Positions 13,682-22,981 of a stretch of 37,500 bases of DNA are shown one piece after another (positions within the stretch are counted from its first letter, which is position 1; every line of letters begins with the position of its first letter). The stretch spans positions 1 to 37,500 of the forward strand of contig NZ_CP090419.1 in assembly GCF_032716425.1 (NCBI RefSeq), written 5' to 3'. The notes below the pieces were generated by a model, which saw nothing but the letters and a program-made list of their open reading frames with translations, had not been told where the DNA came from and did not search any database. Source of the stretch: Pseudoalteromonas sp. N1230-9 (GTDB lineage: Bacteria > Pseudomonadota > Gammaproteobacteria > Enterobacterales > Alteromonadaceae). Both the position numbers and the translations under genes were made by a program.

Positions 13682-15568
13682 ATGAAAAAACAACTCTTTG
13701 GTTGGACAGCTGCCGCATTAATTTTTCCTTTTTTTGCAGCTGAAGCCAACGATAAACATGACGCTTTTTTAAAAGCAGAAAAAAAGGCGCGTTACGGTGA
13801 TTATGACGATATGAAAGAGGCGGCCAATGGATTAGACCACCCGCTAAAGCCTTACGTCGAAAAAGCCTATTGGCAACGAAACCCAAGTTTGAAGCATCAA
13901 ACAGAAATAGAAAACTATCTTAATGTTTATCGTAATACGCCATTAGAGTGGCCTGTGCGTAAAGCATGGCTTAACTATTTAAAACAGTACAATAAAAAAG
14001 CCGCTTATATTCGTAATTACAGAGAGACCAGTAATAACGAATTGACTTGTCCTTATTTAAGTTTTCAATTGGACTTAGGTGCGCCTAAAGAAGCAATAAT
14101 GAATCAAGTTAGTGATTTATGGGTGGTAGGGCATTCTCAACCAAAAGAATGCGACACACTTTTTTCACTTTGGAAAAAAGAAGGTTATCAAACACAAGAA
14201 CGTATTTGGCAACGAGTTTCTCTCGCTGCAGAAGGCGGTACGTCAAGCTTATTGCCTTACCTAAAGTCATTACTCCCTAAAGATGAGCAGTACCTAGCTG
14301 ATTTATATTTAAAAGTACGCAAAGACCCGAGTGCTTCGGCTGGTTTATATCGCTTTAAGAAAAAGACAGCCAAAGAAGGGCAAATAGCATTATACGGGGT
14401 GAAACGCTTAGTTTGGCGTGATAAAGAATTAGCGCTTCGAGCATGGGAAAAGCTTGAAAAAATGTTTGTTTACACGGAAGAACAAAAAGCAGATGTGTAC
14501 TACAACTTTGCACTATCGCTTGCCTCAAGTGGGCATAAACAAGCTCGCTTTTGGTTAAATAAGGTGCCTAAAGAGCGTCAAACAACGAAGTTAATGCAGT
14601 GGCAGCTTGCTAATATGCTCGAACTGCAAGATTGGTCTGGTATTGTGGCATTTTTTACCGGTAAAGAAAACCTAAGCCTAGGTCAGCAATATTGGTTAGC
14701 ATATAGCTTAAATCAGCGTGGCGAAGTTGAAGATGCCCGCGCTCTTTGGCAAAAAATTGCCAAAGAGCGCGATTATTACGGCTTTTTAGCGTCTGCCCGA
14801 TTAGGTATTCCGGTTAGTTTAAACAATCAACAGTTGCAAATTTCTGATAAGCTCCAACTAGAGGTCGCAAATGCACCAGGCTTTAAGCGTGCGCGTGCAC
14901 TCTATGAGCTTGAGCGCTACACGTCAGCTCGCAGGGAGTGGAATTACTTAACAGGTACATCAACCAAAGAAGAAAAACTCGCGGCATCAATACTGGCTGC
15001 TGAGCTTGATTGGTATGACAGCACTATTTATACCTTGGCACAAATTAAAGAATGGGATTATGTTGATTTGCGTTTCCCATTTGCGTTTAAAGATGTATTT
15101 GAGAGCTACAGTAACCGTAATCATATAGACATGGCATGGAGTATTGCAATTTCACGTCGTGAAAGCTCATTTGCGCCCGATGCCCGCTCTCATGCAAACG
15201 CCTATGGTTTAATGCAATTATTACCGAGTACTGCTAAATACATTAATAGAAGTACTGTTTCACGCCGAAAATTGTTTCACCCTAAAACGAATATTCGTTT
15301 AGGAAGTGAATACTTGAAATATTTAAAAAAGAAAAATCGTGGCAACGAAATATTAGCAACCGCTTCTTATAATGCAGGTTATCACCGTATTAAACGTTGG
15401 ATCCCTGAACAAGCAATGCCTGCAGAGTTATGGATTGAACTTATACCTTATACTGAAACTCGCAATTACGTGAAGAATGTATTTGCTTACAGGCAAGTTT
15501 ACCATACGCGTTTAGGGCGAGATGGTAATGTGCTTGCGCCAATTTTAGATATGAAAATGGGCGGCTGA
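13682..15568 (+). CDS. slt: Soluble lytic murein transglycosylase
   Basis: Slt cleaves the MurNAc-GlcNAc bond of peptidoglycan to form 1,6-anhydro-MurNAc and acts in the periplasm in wall remodelling. The start was set at ATG 13682, which begins a standard signal peptide (MKKQLFGW, hydrophobic core, AEA cleavage region); an in-frame upstream start would add five residues. The 628-residue product has the long alpha-helical superhelix of Slt70. The C-terminal lysozyme-like domain has catalytic E494 in SRRESSFAPDARS, then AYGLMQLLP and ATASYNAG. E. coli Slt is about the same size. It is divergent from fadB and ends just before a hairpin and pepQ. Confidence 0.93.
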   Translation: MKKQLFGWTAAALIFPFFAAEANDKHDAFLKAEKKARYGDYDDMKEAANGLDHPLKPYVEKAYWQRNPSLKHQTEIENYLNVYRNTPLEWPVRKAWLNYLKQYNKKAAYIRNYRETSNNELTCPYLSFQLDLGAPKEAIMNQVSDLWVVGHSQPKECDTLFSLWKKEGYQTQERIWQRVSLAAEGGTSSLLPYLKSLLPKDEQYLADLYLKVRKDPSASAGLYRFKKKTAKEGQIALYGVKRLVWRDKELALRAWEKLEKMFVYTEEQKADVYYNFALSLASSGHKQARFWLNKVPKERQTTKLMQWQLANMLELQDWSGIVAFFTGKENLSLGQQYWLAYSLNQRGEVEDARALWQKIAKERDYYGFLASARLGIPVSLNNQQLQISDKLQLEVANAPGFKRARALYELERYTSARREWNYLTGTSTKEEKLAASILAAELDWYDSTIYTLAQIKEWDYVDLRFPFAFKDVFESYSNRNHIDMAWSIAISRRESSFAPDARSHANAYGLMQLLPSTAKYINRSTVSRRKLFHPKTNIRLGSEYLKYLKKKNRGNEILATASYNAGYHRIKRWIPEQAMPAELWIELIPYTETRNYVKNVFAYRQVYHTRLGRDGNVLAPILDMKMGG

Positions 15569-15574
15569 CTAATT

Positions 15575-16977
<1,403 letters not shown>

Positions 16978-16997
16978 TAAAAACGAGATTAACAAGA

Positions 16998-17021
16998 GGG
17001 GCCAAATGGCCCCATTTTTTT
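16998..17021 (+). terminator. Intrinsic terminator of pepQ
   Basis: The GC-rich stem GGGGCC/GGCCCC (16998-17003 and 17008-17013) with an AAAT loop is followed by a run of seven T after one A. It lies 20 bp past the pepQ stop and 13 bp before the next start codon, so some read-through may supply the downstream gene. Confidence 0.85.
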
Positions 17022-17033
17022 GGATAGAAGAAT

Positions 17034-17657
17034 ATGTCTGAATATCAATATCCGGCAGAGCCTGTTTTTTACCAAGAAGAAATAAAAAAAAGTACATTTA
17101 TTGTGCATATTGCCCATACTCCTAACTTAGAGTCAGCAAAAGCATTCATCAAAGAAATTCAAAATAAATACAGTGATGCGCGTCACAACTGTTGGGCACA
17201 TGTTGCAGGAAACCCAGGTGGTAGCCATGTATATGGCTTTTCAGATGATGGAGAACCTAATGGCACCGCAGGAAAACCAATGCTTAATGTGCTGACGGGG
17301 TCTGGAATTGGTGAGATCACCGCTGTTGTTACGCGTTATTTTGGTGGTATTAAGCTGGGTACCGGTGGACTTGTGCGTGCTTATGGCGGAAGTTTAAACA
17401 ATGCCATGCGTGAGCTTAAAACAATCACCAAAGTACCGAGCGTTGAGTTAGTCGGCTACAGTGATTACAGTGCTCAGGGAGCCATAGAGCAGTTGTTGAA
17501 AAGCCAATATCAAGTATTAAATATAGAAAAACAGTTTGCTGAAAATATTGCTTGGAAAATCCAAATAGATAGTCGCCAAGTAGAGCTGGCAATCAAAGAG
17601 ATACATGAGTTAACACATGGTGCCGTTGAGTTCGCCGTTAAAAAAGATACGCCATGA
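17034..17657 (+). CDS. yigZ: YigZ/IMPACT family protein
   Basis: The 207-residue protein belongs to the IMPACT/UPF0029 family (E. coli YigZ, 204 residues), related to eukaryotic IMPACT, which modulates GCN2. Its bacterial role is unsettled. The N-terminal domain carries the family core: DARHNCWAH, GFSDDGEPNGTAGKPML and TRYFGGIKLGTGGLVRAYG. The C-terminal half, from about residue 140, is a ferredoxin-like domain. In E. coli yigZ lies between pepQ and trkH; the same order pepQ-yigZ-trkH is seen here and strongly supports orthology. ATG 17034 follows closely on the pepQ terminator. Confidence 0.93.
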   Translation: MSEYQYPAEPVFYQEEIKKSTFIVHIAHTPNLESAKAFIKEIQNKYSDARHNCWAHVAGNPGGSHVYGFSDDGEPNGTAGKPMLNVLTGSGIGEITAVVTRYFGGIKLGTGGLVRAYGGSLNNAMRELKTITKVPSVELVGYSDYSAQGAIEQLLKSQYQVLNIEKQFAENIAWKIQIDSRQVELAIKEIHELTHGAVEFAVKKDTP

Positions 17658-17746
17658 AATAAACATACAGCGTTTACTTACAGTTAAGCCTGTAAGACAA
17701 TAAACTCTAATAGCTAAATCAGATATTTAAAAAGCGATACGCACAG

Positions 17747-19198
17747 ATGCAATTTCGTACCATAATAAAAATCCTAGGCCAGCTGGTGGCTTTATTTAGT
17801 ATCACCATGGTGCCGCCAGCACTGGTATCTTTAATCTATAAAGATGGTGGTGGTGTGCCGTTCGTTCTTGCGTTTATTTTTAGTGTTGTTATTGGTTTAG
17901 CAGCGTATTACCCAAACCGCCATGAGCATGGCGACTTAAAAGCGCGCGAAGGCTTTTTAATTGTGGTGTTGTTCTGGTTGGTACTTGGCAGCTTTGCGGC
18001 TGTACCATTAGTTTTTTTACAAGAGCCAAGTTTGTCGTTAGCTGACTCTGTGTTTGAGGCATTTTCAGGCCTTACAACAACAGGGGCAACCGTTTTAACC
18101 GGGATTGAGTACCTACCAAAATCAGTGCTTTTTTATCGCCAACAACTACAGTGGCTTGGTGGTATGGGGATCATCGTACTTGCCGTTGCTGTGTTACCCA
18201 TGCTTGGGGTCGGTGGTATGCAGCTGTACCGTGCCGAAACTCCTGGCCCAGTTAAAGATTCAAAAATGACGCCCCGTATTGCCGATACCGCCAAACACCT
18301 TTGGTACATTTATGTGTCACTTACTATTGCGTGTACGCTTGCCTATTGGGGAGCGGGAATGGACTGGTTTGATGCTATTTGTCATGCTTTCTCAACGATT
18401 GCGATTGGCGGTTTCTCTACTTATGATGCGTCTATGGGGCAGTTTGATAGTCCACTGATTAACTTTATATGTGTGGTGTTTTTACTTATTGCCGCAATAA
18501 ACTTCTCGCTGCACTATGCGGCGGTATCCTCGCGCAGTATTCGTGTTTATTTACGTGACCCTGAATTTAAAGTGTTCTTACTTATTCAGCTCGCTCTAGT
18601 GATTGTCTGTTTTACTGTACTGTCATCTAATAACATTTATGCAGACGGTGACGAAACATTAGATCAAGCTATGTTCCAGGCCGTGTCAATGAGTACCACC
18701 GCAGGTTTCGCTACAGATAACTTTTCTGCATGGCCATTGTTTTTGCCTATTTTATTAATATTCTCAAGCTTTATTGGTGGTTGTGCAGGGTCTACCGGTG
18801 GCGGAATGAAAGTTGTGCGTGTGTTCTTACTTTACTTACAAGGTATTCGTGAGCTTAATCGTCTTGTACATCCGCGTGCAATTTATTCAATTAAACTAGG
18901 TCGCAAAGCACTTCCAGATAAAGTGGTAGAAGCTGTCTGGGGATTCTTCTCAGCCTATGCTTTAGTGTTTGTGATTATCATGTTGGCACTAATGGGCACA
19001 GGTATGGATAACATTAGTGCGTTTTCAGCAACCGCAGCGTGTCTAAATAATTTAGGTCCAGGCTTGGGTGAAGTTGCCGCCCATTATGGGGCGATATCCG
19101 ATACTGCTAAGTGGTTATTGACCATCGCAATGGTATTTGGTCGTCTTGAAATTTTTACCTTGCTGGTATTGTTCACTCCAACTTTCTGGCGTGGTTAG
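17747..19198 (+). CDS. trkH: Trk system potassium uptake protein TrkH
   Basis: TrkH is the membrane channel subunit of the low-affinity K+ uptake system and works with the NAD(H)/nucleotide-binding regulator TrkA, encoded at 21593-22969. The 483-residue product is hydrophobic throughout and has the four pore-loop layout. Visible filter-type segments include FSGLTTTGATVLTGIEYLP, STIAIGGFSTYD, MSTTAGFATDNF and AACLNNLGPGLGEV, together with GGCAGSTGGGMKVVR. E. coli TrkH is 483 residues. It lies downstream of yigZ as in E. coli. A gene for a PilZ protein follows after 31 nt and may be co-transcribed. Confidence 0.96.
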   Translation: MQFRTIIKILGQLVALFSITMVPPALVSLIYKDGGGVPFVLAFIFSVVIGLAAYYPNRHEHGDLKAREGFLIVVLFWLVLGSFAAVPLVFLQEPSLSLADSVFEAFSGLTTTGATVLTGIEYLPKSVLFYRQQLQWLGGMGIIVLAVAVLPMLGVGGMQLYRAETPGPVKDSKMTPRIADTAKHLWYIYVSLTIACTLAYWGAGMDWFDAICHAFSTIAIGGFSTYDASMGQFDSPLINFICVVFLLIAAINFSLHYAAVSSRSIRVYLRDPEFKVFLLIQLALVIVCFTVLSSNNIYADGDETLDQAMFQAVSMSTTAGFATDNFSAWPLFLPILLIFSSFIGGCAGSTGGGMKVVRVFLLYLQGIRELNRLVHPRAIYSIKLGRKALPDKVVEAVWGFFSAYALVFVIIMLALMGTGMDNISAFSATAACLNNLGPGLGEVAAHYGAISDTAKWLLTIAMVFGRLEIFTLLVLFTPTFWRG

Positions 19199-19229
19199 TG
19201 AGCCGTTTATATTTTAAAGGACTTAATGA

Positions 19230-19883
19230 ATGGCAAAGACACAGCTACAGCGTAATTTAGATAAGCTAGCTTATATACCTGCAGGTAGTATTGTTGATGT
19301 TGAGATAATCACTCCGATAGATAGTAAGCGAGTTAAAACGGAGTTTATAGGTTTACTCAACGAACAACATATTATTCTTAATTACCCCTCAGCAAGGCGA
19401 TTAATTAATAGTGGCGAGTTGATCAAAGAAGGTGTGATGGTCATTGTGCGCGCAGTGCTCGAAAGTGGCGGTGGGCAGGTGATTGCATTTCGCCAACAAA
19501 TTAAGGCCGTCGCTTCGCACCCGTATCGTTTAATTTTTTTAGACTTTCCGAAACACGTTCAGTTATTCAGTCTTCGCAGTGAAACCCGTATTCCAACACT
19601 CTTCAGTGCTTGTTTAAACACCGATGAGCAGAAATACCAAGGACTCATTAAAGATATCTCTCTTACAGGCGTTCAGTTTGATATTAAAAGTGATGTCGAT
19701 CTCAGCTTTCTAAAAGAACAAAGCTGTAACCTTGTACTAAATAAACATGAATTTGCTGGAAAGGTGTGCAGTGTTCGTAAAAATGCGTCTAGCTACCAAC
19801 TAGGACTTCAGTTAAATACGGGTGAAGAACAAATGAAGTCATTCATGAAAGAGCACCTGATAGACTTTTCAGTACTTGACTGA
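19230..19883 (+). CDS. YcgR-like flagellar brake / PilZ domain protein (c-di-GMP binding)
   Basis: The 217-residue protein has two parts. The N-terminal half (about 1-112) looks like a YcgR domain, rich in beta strands (VDVEIITPIDSKRVKTEF, NYPSARRLI). The C-terminal half is a PilZ domain with the c-di-GMP signature intact: RSETR at 116-120 (RxxxR) and DISLTG at 142-147 (D/NxSxxG). Proteins of this layout bind cyclic di-GMP and typically slow flagella or affect motility and surface behaviour. Placement 31 nt after trkH suggests shared transcription, though a link between K+ uptake and c-di-GMP is not established. The exact partner is unknown. Confidence 0.85.
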   Translation: MAKTQLQRNLDKLAYIPAGSIVDVEIITPIDSKRVKTEFIGLLNEQHIILNYPSARRLINSGELIKEGVMVIVRAVLESGGGQVIAFRQQIKAVASHPYRLIFLDFPKHVQLFSLRSETRIPTLFSACLNTDEQKYQGLIKDISLTGVQFDIKSDVDLSFLKEQSCNLVLNKHEFAGKVCSVRKNASSYQLGLQLNTGEEQMKSFMKEHLIDFSVLD

Positions 19884-19903
19884 AGCCATTCACTTTCCCT
19901 GAT

Positions 19904-19934
19904 CCGCCGTTTTGCAACAAAGCGGTTGTTTTTT
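19904..19934 (+). terminator. Weak terminator candidate after the PilZ gene
   Basis: Short alternative stems (AACAA/TTGTT at 19916-19920 and 19926-19930, or CCGC/GCGG) precede a run of T at 19929-19934, about 20 bp past the stop. The stems are short and mostly AT. Confidence 0.35.
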
Positions 19935-20305
19935 ATACTTTTATTAGAAATAAAGTAAAAAAATTTTCGTAAATTATTAAAAAGTCAAATAAATCAGCTA
20001 GTTAAATTTAAAAAATATTTTTATTTATTTTTATTATTTTCACCGTTCATACAAGGTTTAGACTCACGTTCGAACATTTTTAGTGTTTAGGTAGCTAATT
20101 GCACTCAATGTCTCTGTTTTATATTTTTTAACTTCATGATTAATAAGGAAATAATTTTTTAAGCTTTATGTGTGTTGCTAAAAAGCAACAGAAAATTAGC
20201 TCATTTCCCACGTAAAATCACCAAATTCGCTTTAACTCAATGAAAATTAAGGAATTTTAAACTTTGGCATCGAAGTTGAAATAGTCTTAGCGAACACAGA
20301 GAAAA

Positions 20306-20333
20306 GTGATTAGAAGTTTCACACTTCTAACAC
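20306..20333 (+). promoter_or_regulatory. Hairpin in the 5' leader of the first EF-hand gene
   Basis: The stem TTAGAAGT/ACTTCTAA (20310-20317 and 20323-20330, loop TTCAC) extends by GTG/CAC across one bulged A, for 11 bp in all. It ends about 16 nt before the AAGGA ribosome-binding site. With no T-run it is not a terminator; it may shape mRNA stability or translation. Confidence 0.5.
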
Positions 20334-20363
20334 AGTTAAGGCAACATTGAAGGAATAGTGATT

Positions 20364-20576
20364 ATGAAAACAGTAAACAAAACATTTGCACTTTTAGCTC
20401 TAGTATCTTCTTCAGCAGCATTTGCAGCGACAGATTTCGAAACACTTGATGTTAACGACGATGGTGCAATTAGCCAAAGTGAAGCGTCAGTTGATGCAAC
20501 TTTAATGAGTCAGTTTAAAGAATTAGACACAGATGGTAACGGCGAACTTTCTGAAGAAGAATTCGCAAACGCATAA
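20364..20576 (+). CDS. Exported EF-hand mini-protein 1
   Basis: This 70-residue protein has a signal peptide ending AAFA (residues 1-21) and a mature part of about 49 residues with two canonical EF-hand loops: DVNDDGAISQSE at 29-40 and DTDGNGELSEEE at 55-66. All calcium-ligand positions (1, 3, 5, 12) are acidic, Asn or Ser type. It is strongly acidic and contains no other domain. ATG 20364 was chosen over an in-frame GTG at 20358 because of the AAGGA ribosome-binding site and alignment with its paralogues. It is first of four tandem copies; 67 nt separate it from the next. A calcium-binding periplasmic or secreted role is inferred; the specific function is unknown. Confidence 0.85.
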   Translation: MKTVNKTFALLALVSSSAAFAATDFETLDVNDDGAISQSEASVDATLMSQFKELDTDGNGELSEEEFANA

Positions 20577-20643
20577 TTTTACAGTAGGGAAACTTTGAAA
20601 AGGATTTTCTACATAAGACAACACACTTTGAAGGAATAACATT

Positions 20644-20856
20644 ATGAATACAGTAAATAAAACATTAGCACTAGTCGCACTTGTATCTTCATCTGCAGCA
20701 TTTGCAATGAGCGATTTTGACACATTAGATGTGGATGGAAACGGTGCCATCAGCCAAAGCGAAGCATCAGTTGATGCAGAGTTAATGAGTATTTTCACAG
20801 AACTTGATACAGACGGTAACGGTGAGTTATCAAAAGAAGAGTTCTCTAAAGCTTAA
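20644..20856 (+). CDS. Exported EF-hand mini-protein 2
   Basis: The 70-residue paralogue aligns with the first copy without gaps. Its signal peptide (MNTVNKTLALVALVSS, ending AAFA) is almost the same, and its EF-hand loops are DVDGNGAISQSE at 29-40 and DTDGNGELSKEE at 55-66. The linker after loop one, ASVDAELM, matches the ASVDA of copies 1 and 3. The ribosome-binding region TTGAAGGAATA is also shared with the first copy, so the duplicated unit included the 5' untranslated part. The gene is followed by a 148-nt spacer with several small inverted repeats. Confidence 0.85.
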   Translation: MNTVNKTLALVALVSSSAAFAMSDFDTLDVDGNGAISQSEASVDAELMSIFTELDTDGNGELSKEEFSKA

Positions 20857-20953
20857 TGATGTATTTAGTAAACCCATTAATTTAGCTGATTAGTTCTGAG
20901 TTGCCAAAGACAACCTAAATGGATAAGGGAATCCATGATAAAGGATAGCAAGG

Positions 20954-20978
20954 AGAGTGTGATCAGCTAACACTTTTT
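20954..20978 (+). terminator. Weak terminator or attenuator between EF-hand copies 2 and 3
   Basis: AGTGT (20955-20959) can pair with ACACT (20970-20974), followed by a T-run. The stem is only 5 bp with a 10-nt loop, so partial attenuation is more plausible than full termination. Confidence 0.3.
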
Positions 20979-21004
20979 TGAGTAGATATTGAAGGATTAT
21001 GATT

Positions 21005-21220
21005 ATGAAAACAGTTAACAAAGCACTAGCACTTATCGCATTAGCCTCTTCGTCAGCAGCATTTGCAGGCACAGATTTCGATACATTAGATGTAGACGGA
21101 GATGGTGTTATCAGTCAAAGCGAAGCATCTGTCGATGCTAACATCATGGCGCAATTTAAAACCCTTGATGTAGATGGCGATGGCGTACTCACTGAAGCCG
21201 AATTTTCAGAAGCAGAGTAA
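21005..21220 (+). CDS. Exported EF-hand mini-protein 3
   Basis: The 71-residue paralogue has a signal peptide ending AAFA at residue 21 and EF-hand loops DVDGDGVISQSE (29-40) and DVDGDGVLTEAE (55-66). Both loops have Asp at positions 1, 3 and 5, so it has the most canonical ligands of the set. ATG 21005 was preferred to ATG 20999, because the GAAGGA ribosome-binding site is 8 nt from the former and only 2 nt from the latter, and because of alignment with copies 1 and 2. The next copy lies 81 nt downstream. Function beyond likely calcium binding is unknown. Confidence 0.84.
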   Translation: MKTVNKALALIALASSSAAFAGTDFDTLDVDGDGVISQSEASVDANIMAQFKTLDVDGDGVLTEAEFSEAE

Positions 21221-21301
21221 AACAAACTCGCAATTAACCAGTTTCCATTGAACAGGGATCTCAGAAACGGATTTCACTCTTAAAAAATGAAGGTAATTAT
21301 T

Positions 21302-21520
21302 ATGAAACAGATCAATACAACACTTGCAATTTTAGCACTAGCAACTTCATCAGCGGCATTTGCACAAGGTGTAAGCTTCTCAACGTTTGACACTAACAGT
21401 GATGGTGTTATCAGTAAAGAAGAAGCATCAGCAAATGTGCAACTAGAGAAGCTATTCCCAGAGCTAGATACAGATGGCAATGGTGAGCTTTCTAAAGAAG
21501 AATTTGCACAGATTCAATAG
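21302..21520 (+). CDS. Exported EF-hand mini-protein 4 (most divergent copy)
   Basis: The 72-residue protein keeps the signal peptide pattern (MKQINTTLAILALATSS, ending AAFA) and two EF-hand loops, DTNSDGVISKEE at 30-41 and DTDGNGELSKEE at 56-67. It diverges in between, with EASANVQLEKLF replacing the ASVDA linker. ATG 21302 is supported by an AAGG ribosome-binding site 8 nt upstream and by the paralogues; an earlier in-frame ATG at 21287 lacks one. It is last in the array and followed by a strong terminator. The divergence suggests the oldest split in the family. Confidence 0.83.
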   Translation: MKQINTTLAILALATSSAAFAQGVSFSTFDTNSDGVISKEEASANVQLEKLFPELDTDGNGELSKEEFAQIQ

Positions 21521-21546
21521 TTAAGTTTTTTCACTTCAAGAGTCGT

Positions 21547-21582
21547 AAAGCAGCTAAATCATTAAGATTTGCTGCTTTTTTT
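21547..21582 (+). terminator. Strong terminator closing the EF-hand array
   Basis: AAAGCAGC and AAATC pair with GATTT and GCTGCTTT across a single bulged T, giving a 13-bp stem with a 5-nt ATTAA loop and a T-run to 21582. It lies between the convergent fourth EF-hand gene and trkA and may serve both. Confidence 0.9.
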
Positions 21583-21592
21583 ATGCCAAACA

Positions 21593-22969
21593 CTAAAGGA
21601 ATATAGCGCTTACTTGGAATAGCTTTTCAACAACCGTAATATGTTTCTTATCGATTAAGAACATAATCACATGATCTCCCGATTGAATCACTGTATCGTC
21701 ATGGGCAATCAGTACATCATCGTTACGCACAATTGCACCAATGGTTGTTCCTGCGGGTAGTTTGATATCAGCAATTGCTCGGCCAACAACTTTAGAAGTA
21801 TGCTCATCACCGTGAGCGACAGCCTCAATGGCTTCCGCAGCGCCCTTACGTAACGAATAAACGTTAACAATGTCACCACGGCGAACATGTGTTAACAGCG
21901 CCGATATAGTGGCTTGCTGAGGTGAAATAGCAATATCAATTTCACCGCCTTGTACTAGGTCAACATAAGCGCCACGCTGAATAAGCACCATGGTTTTTTG
22001 TGCGCCCATACGCTTTGCCAGCATCGCAGACATAATGTTTGCTTCATCGTCGTTAGTCACTGCGATGAATACATCCACTTGTTCAATGTGTTCTTCAGAT
22101 AACAGCTCTTGATCAGAGGCATCGCCACAAAATACCACAGTATTATCAAGCATTTCAGATAGCTGGGCTGCGCGCTCTTTATTGCGCTCAAGCAGCTTAA
22201 CGCTGTGGTTTTTCTCAAGTGAACGCGCAAGGCCCGCACCGATATTACCACCACCGGCAATCATGATTTTTTTGTATGAACGTTCGAGTTTTTGAAGTTC
22301 ATTCATGACTGCGCGAATATGCTTTGTTGCAGCGATAAAGAACACTTCATCATCCGCTTCGATAACGGTTGTGCCAAGCGGTTTAATCGCTTTACCTTGA
22401 CGGTAAATAGCCGCGACACGGGTTTCGACATTCGGGATGTGTTCTTTCAAGGCAGAAAGCGCATAACCCACCAGCAAACCACCGTAATAGGCTTTCACCG
22501 CAACCAGCGATAACATGCCATCGGCAAATTGTAATACCTGTAAAGCACCCGGGTAGTCGATTAAGCGACGAATATACTTAGTAACGAGTGCTTCTGGAGC
22601 AATGTAGTGGTCAACAGGTAAGTCATCGTTATGGAATAACTTTTCACGGTACTTTAAGTATTGCTCTGAGCGAATACGGGCAATTTTGGTTGGCGTGTTA
22701 AAAATACTATAAGCAACTTGGCAAGCAACCATGTTCACTTCATCAGAACTGGTTACTGCAATAATCATATCGGCGTCTTCTGCACCTGCGCGACGCAATA
22801 CATCGGGATGCGCACTGTGGCCAGTAACACCTTGTAAGTCGTACTTATCTTGTAGCTCTCGCAAACGGTTACCGTCGATATCAACAACGGTGATCTCATT
22901 TTGCTCACCTACGAGGTTTTCTGCCAATGTGCCACCAACTTGTCCGGCACCGAGTATGATTATTTTCAT
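21593..22969 (-). CDS. trkA: Trk system potassium uptake protein TrkA
   Basis: TrkA is the cytosolic nucleotide-binding regulator that gates TrkH for K+ uptake. The 458-residue product (E. coli also 458) has two RCK modules, each with a Rossmann fold and an RCK_C part. The first glycine motif is GAGQVGG at 7-13 with acidic VVDID at 28-32; the second is AGGGNIGAG at about 238-246. It is last in def-fmt-rsmB-trkA, 12 nt after rsmB. Its partner trkH lies about 2.4 kb away on the opposite strand, across the EF-hand array. Confidence 0.97.
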   Translation of the reverse strand: MKIIILGAGQVGGTLAENLVGEQNEITVVDIDGNRLRELQDKYDLQGVTGHSAHPDVLRRAGAEDADMIIAVTSSDEVNMVACQVAYSIFNTPTKIARIRSEQYLKYREKLFHNDDLPVDHYIAPEALVTKYIRRLIDYPGALQVLQFADGMLSLVAVKAYYGGLLVGYALSALKEHIPNVETRVAAIYRQGKAIKPLGTTVIEADDEVFFIAATKHIRAVMNELQKLERSYKKIMIAGGGNIGAGLARSLEKNHSVKLLERNKERAAQLSEMLDNTVVFCGDASDQELLSEEHIEQVDVFIAVTNDDEANIMSAMLAKRMGAQKTMVLIQRGAYVDLVQGGEIDIAISPQQATISALLTHVRRGDIVNVYSLRKGAAEAIEAVAHGDEHTSKVVGRAIADIKLPAGTTIGAIVRNDDVLIAHDDTVIQSGDHVIMFLIDKKHITVVEKLFQVSAIFL

Positions 22970-22981
22970 AGCGTGTTCTTA

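Larger units (their letters stand above)
19884..20363. other. 480-bp AT-rich intergenic leader of the EF-hand array
   Basis: No gene of credible length was found here. The first 50 bp hold a weak terminator-like hairpin for the PilZ gene. About 19940-20060 is extremely A/T-rich. Two later hairpins stand out: TGTTGCT/AGCAACA (20173-20179 and 20184-20190), and a longer stem at 20306-20333 just ahead of the first EF-hand ribosome-binding site. Tiny ORFs of six to eight codons occur but have no support. A promoter for the array is probably here, but no convincing -35/-10 pair was found. Confidence 0.6.

Noticed and set aside
20097..20160. Very short ORFs in the EF-hand leader as possible leader peptides
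   Set aside because: They are only six to eight codons long, sit in AT-rich sequence and lack any regulatory codon run.
20364..21520. EF-hand array considered as a CRISPR-like or DNA-level repeat
   Set aside because: Units are about 280-360 bp, coding, and diverged at synonymous sites; similarity is that of gene duplication, not of short direct repeats with spacers.
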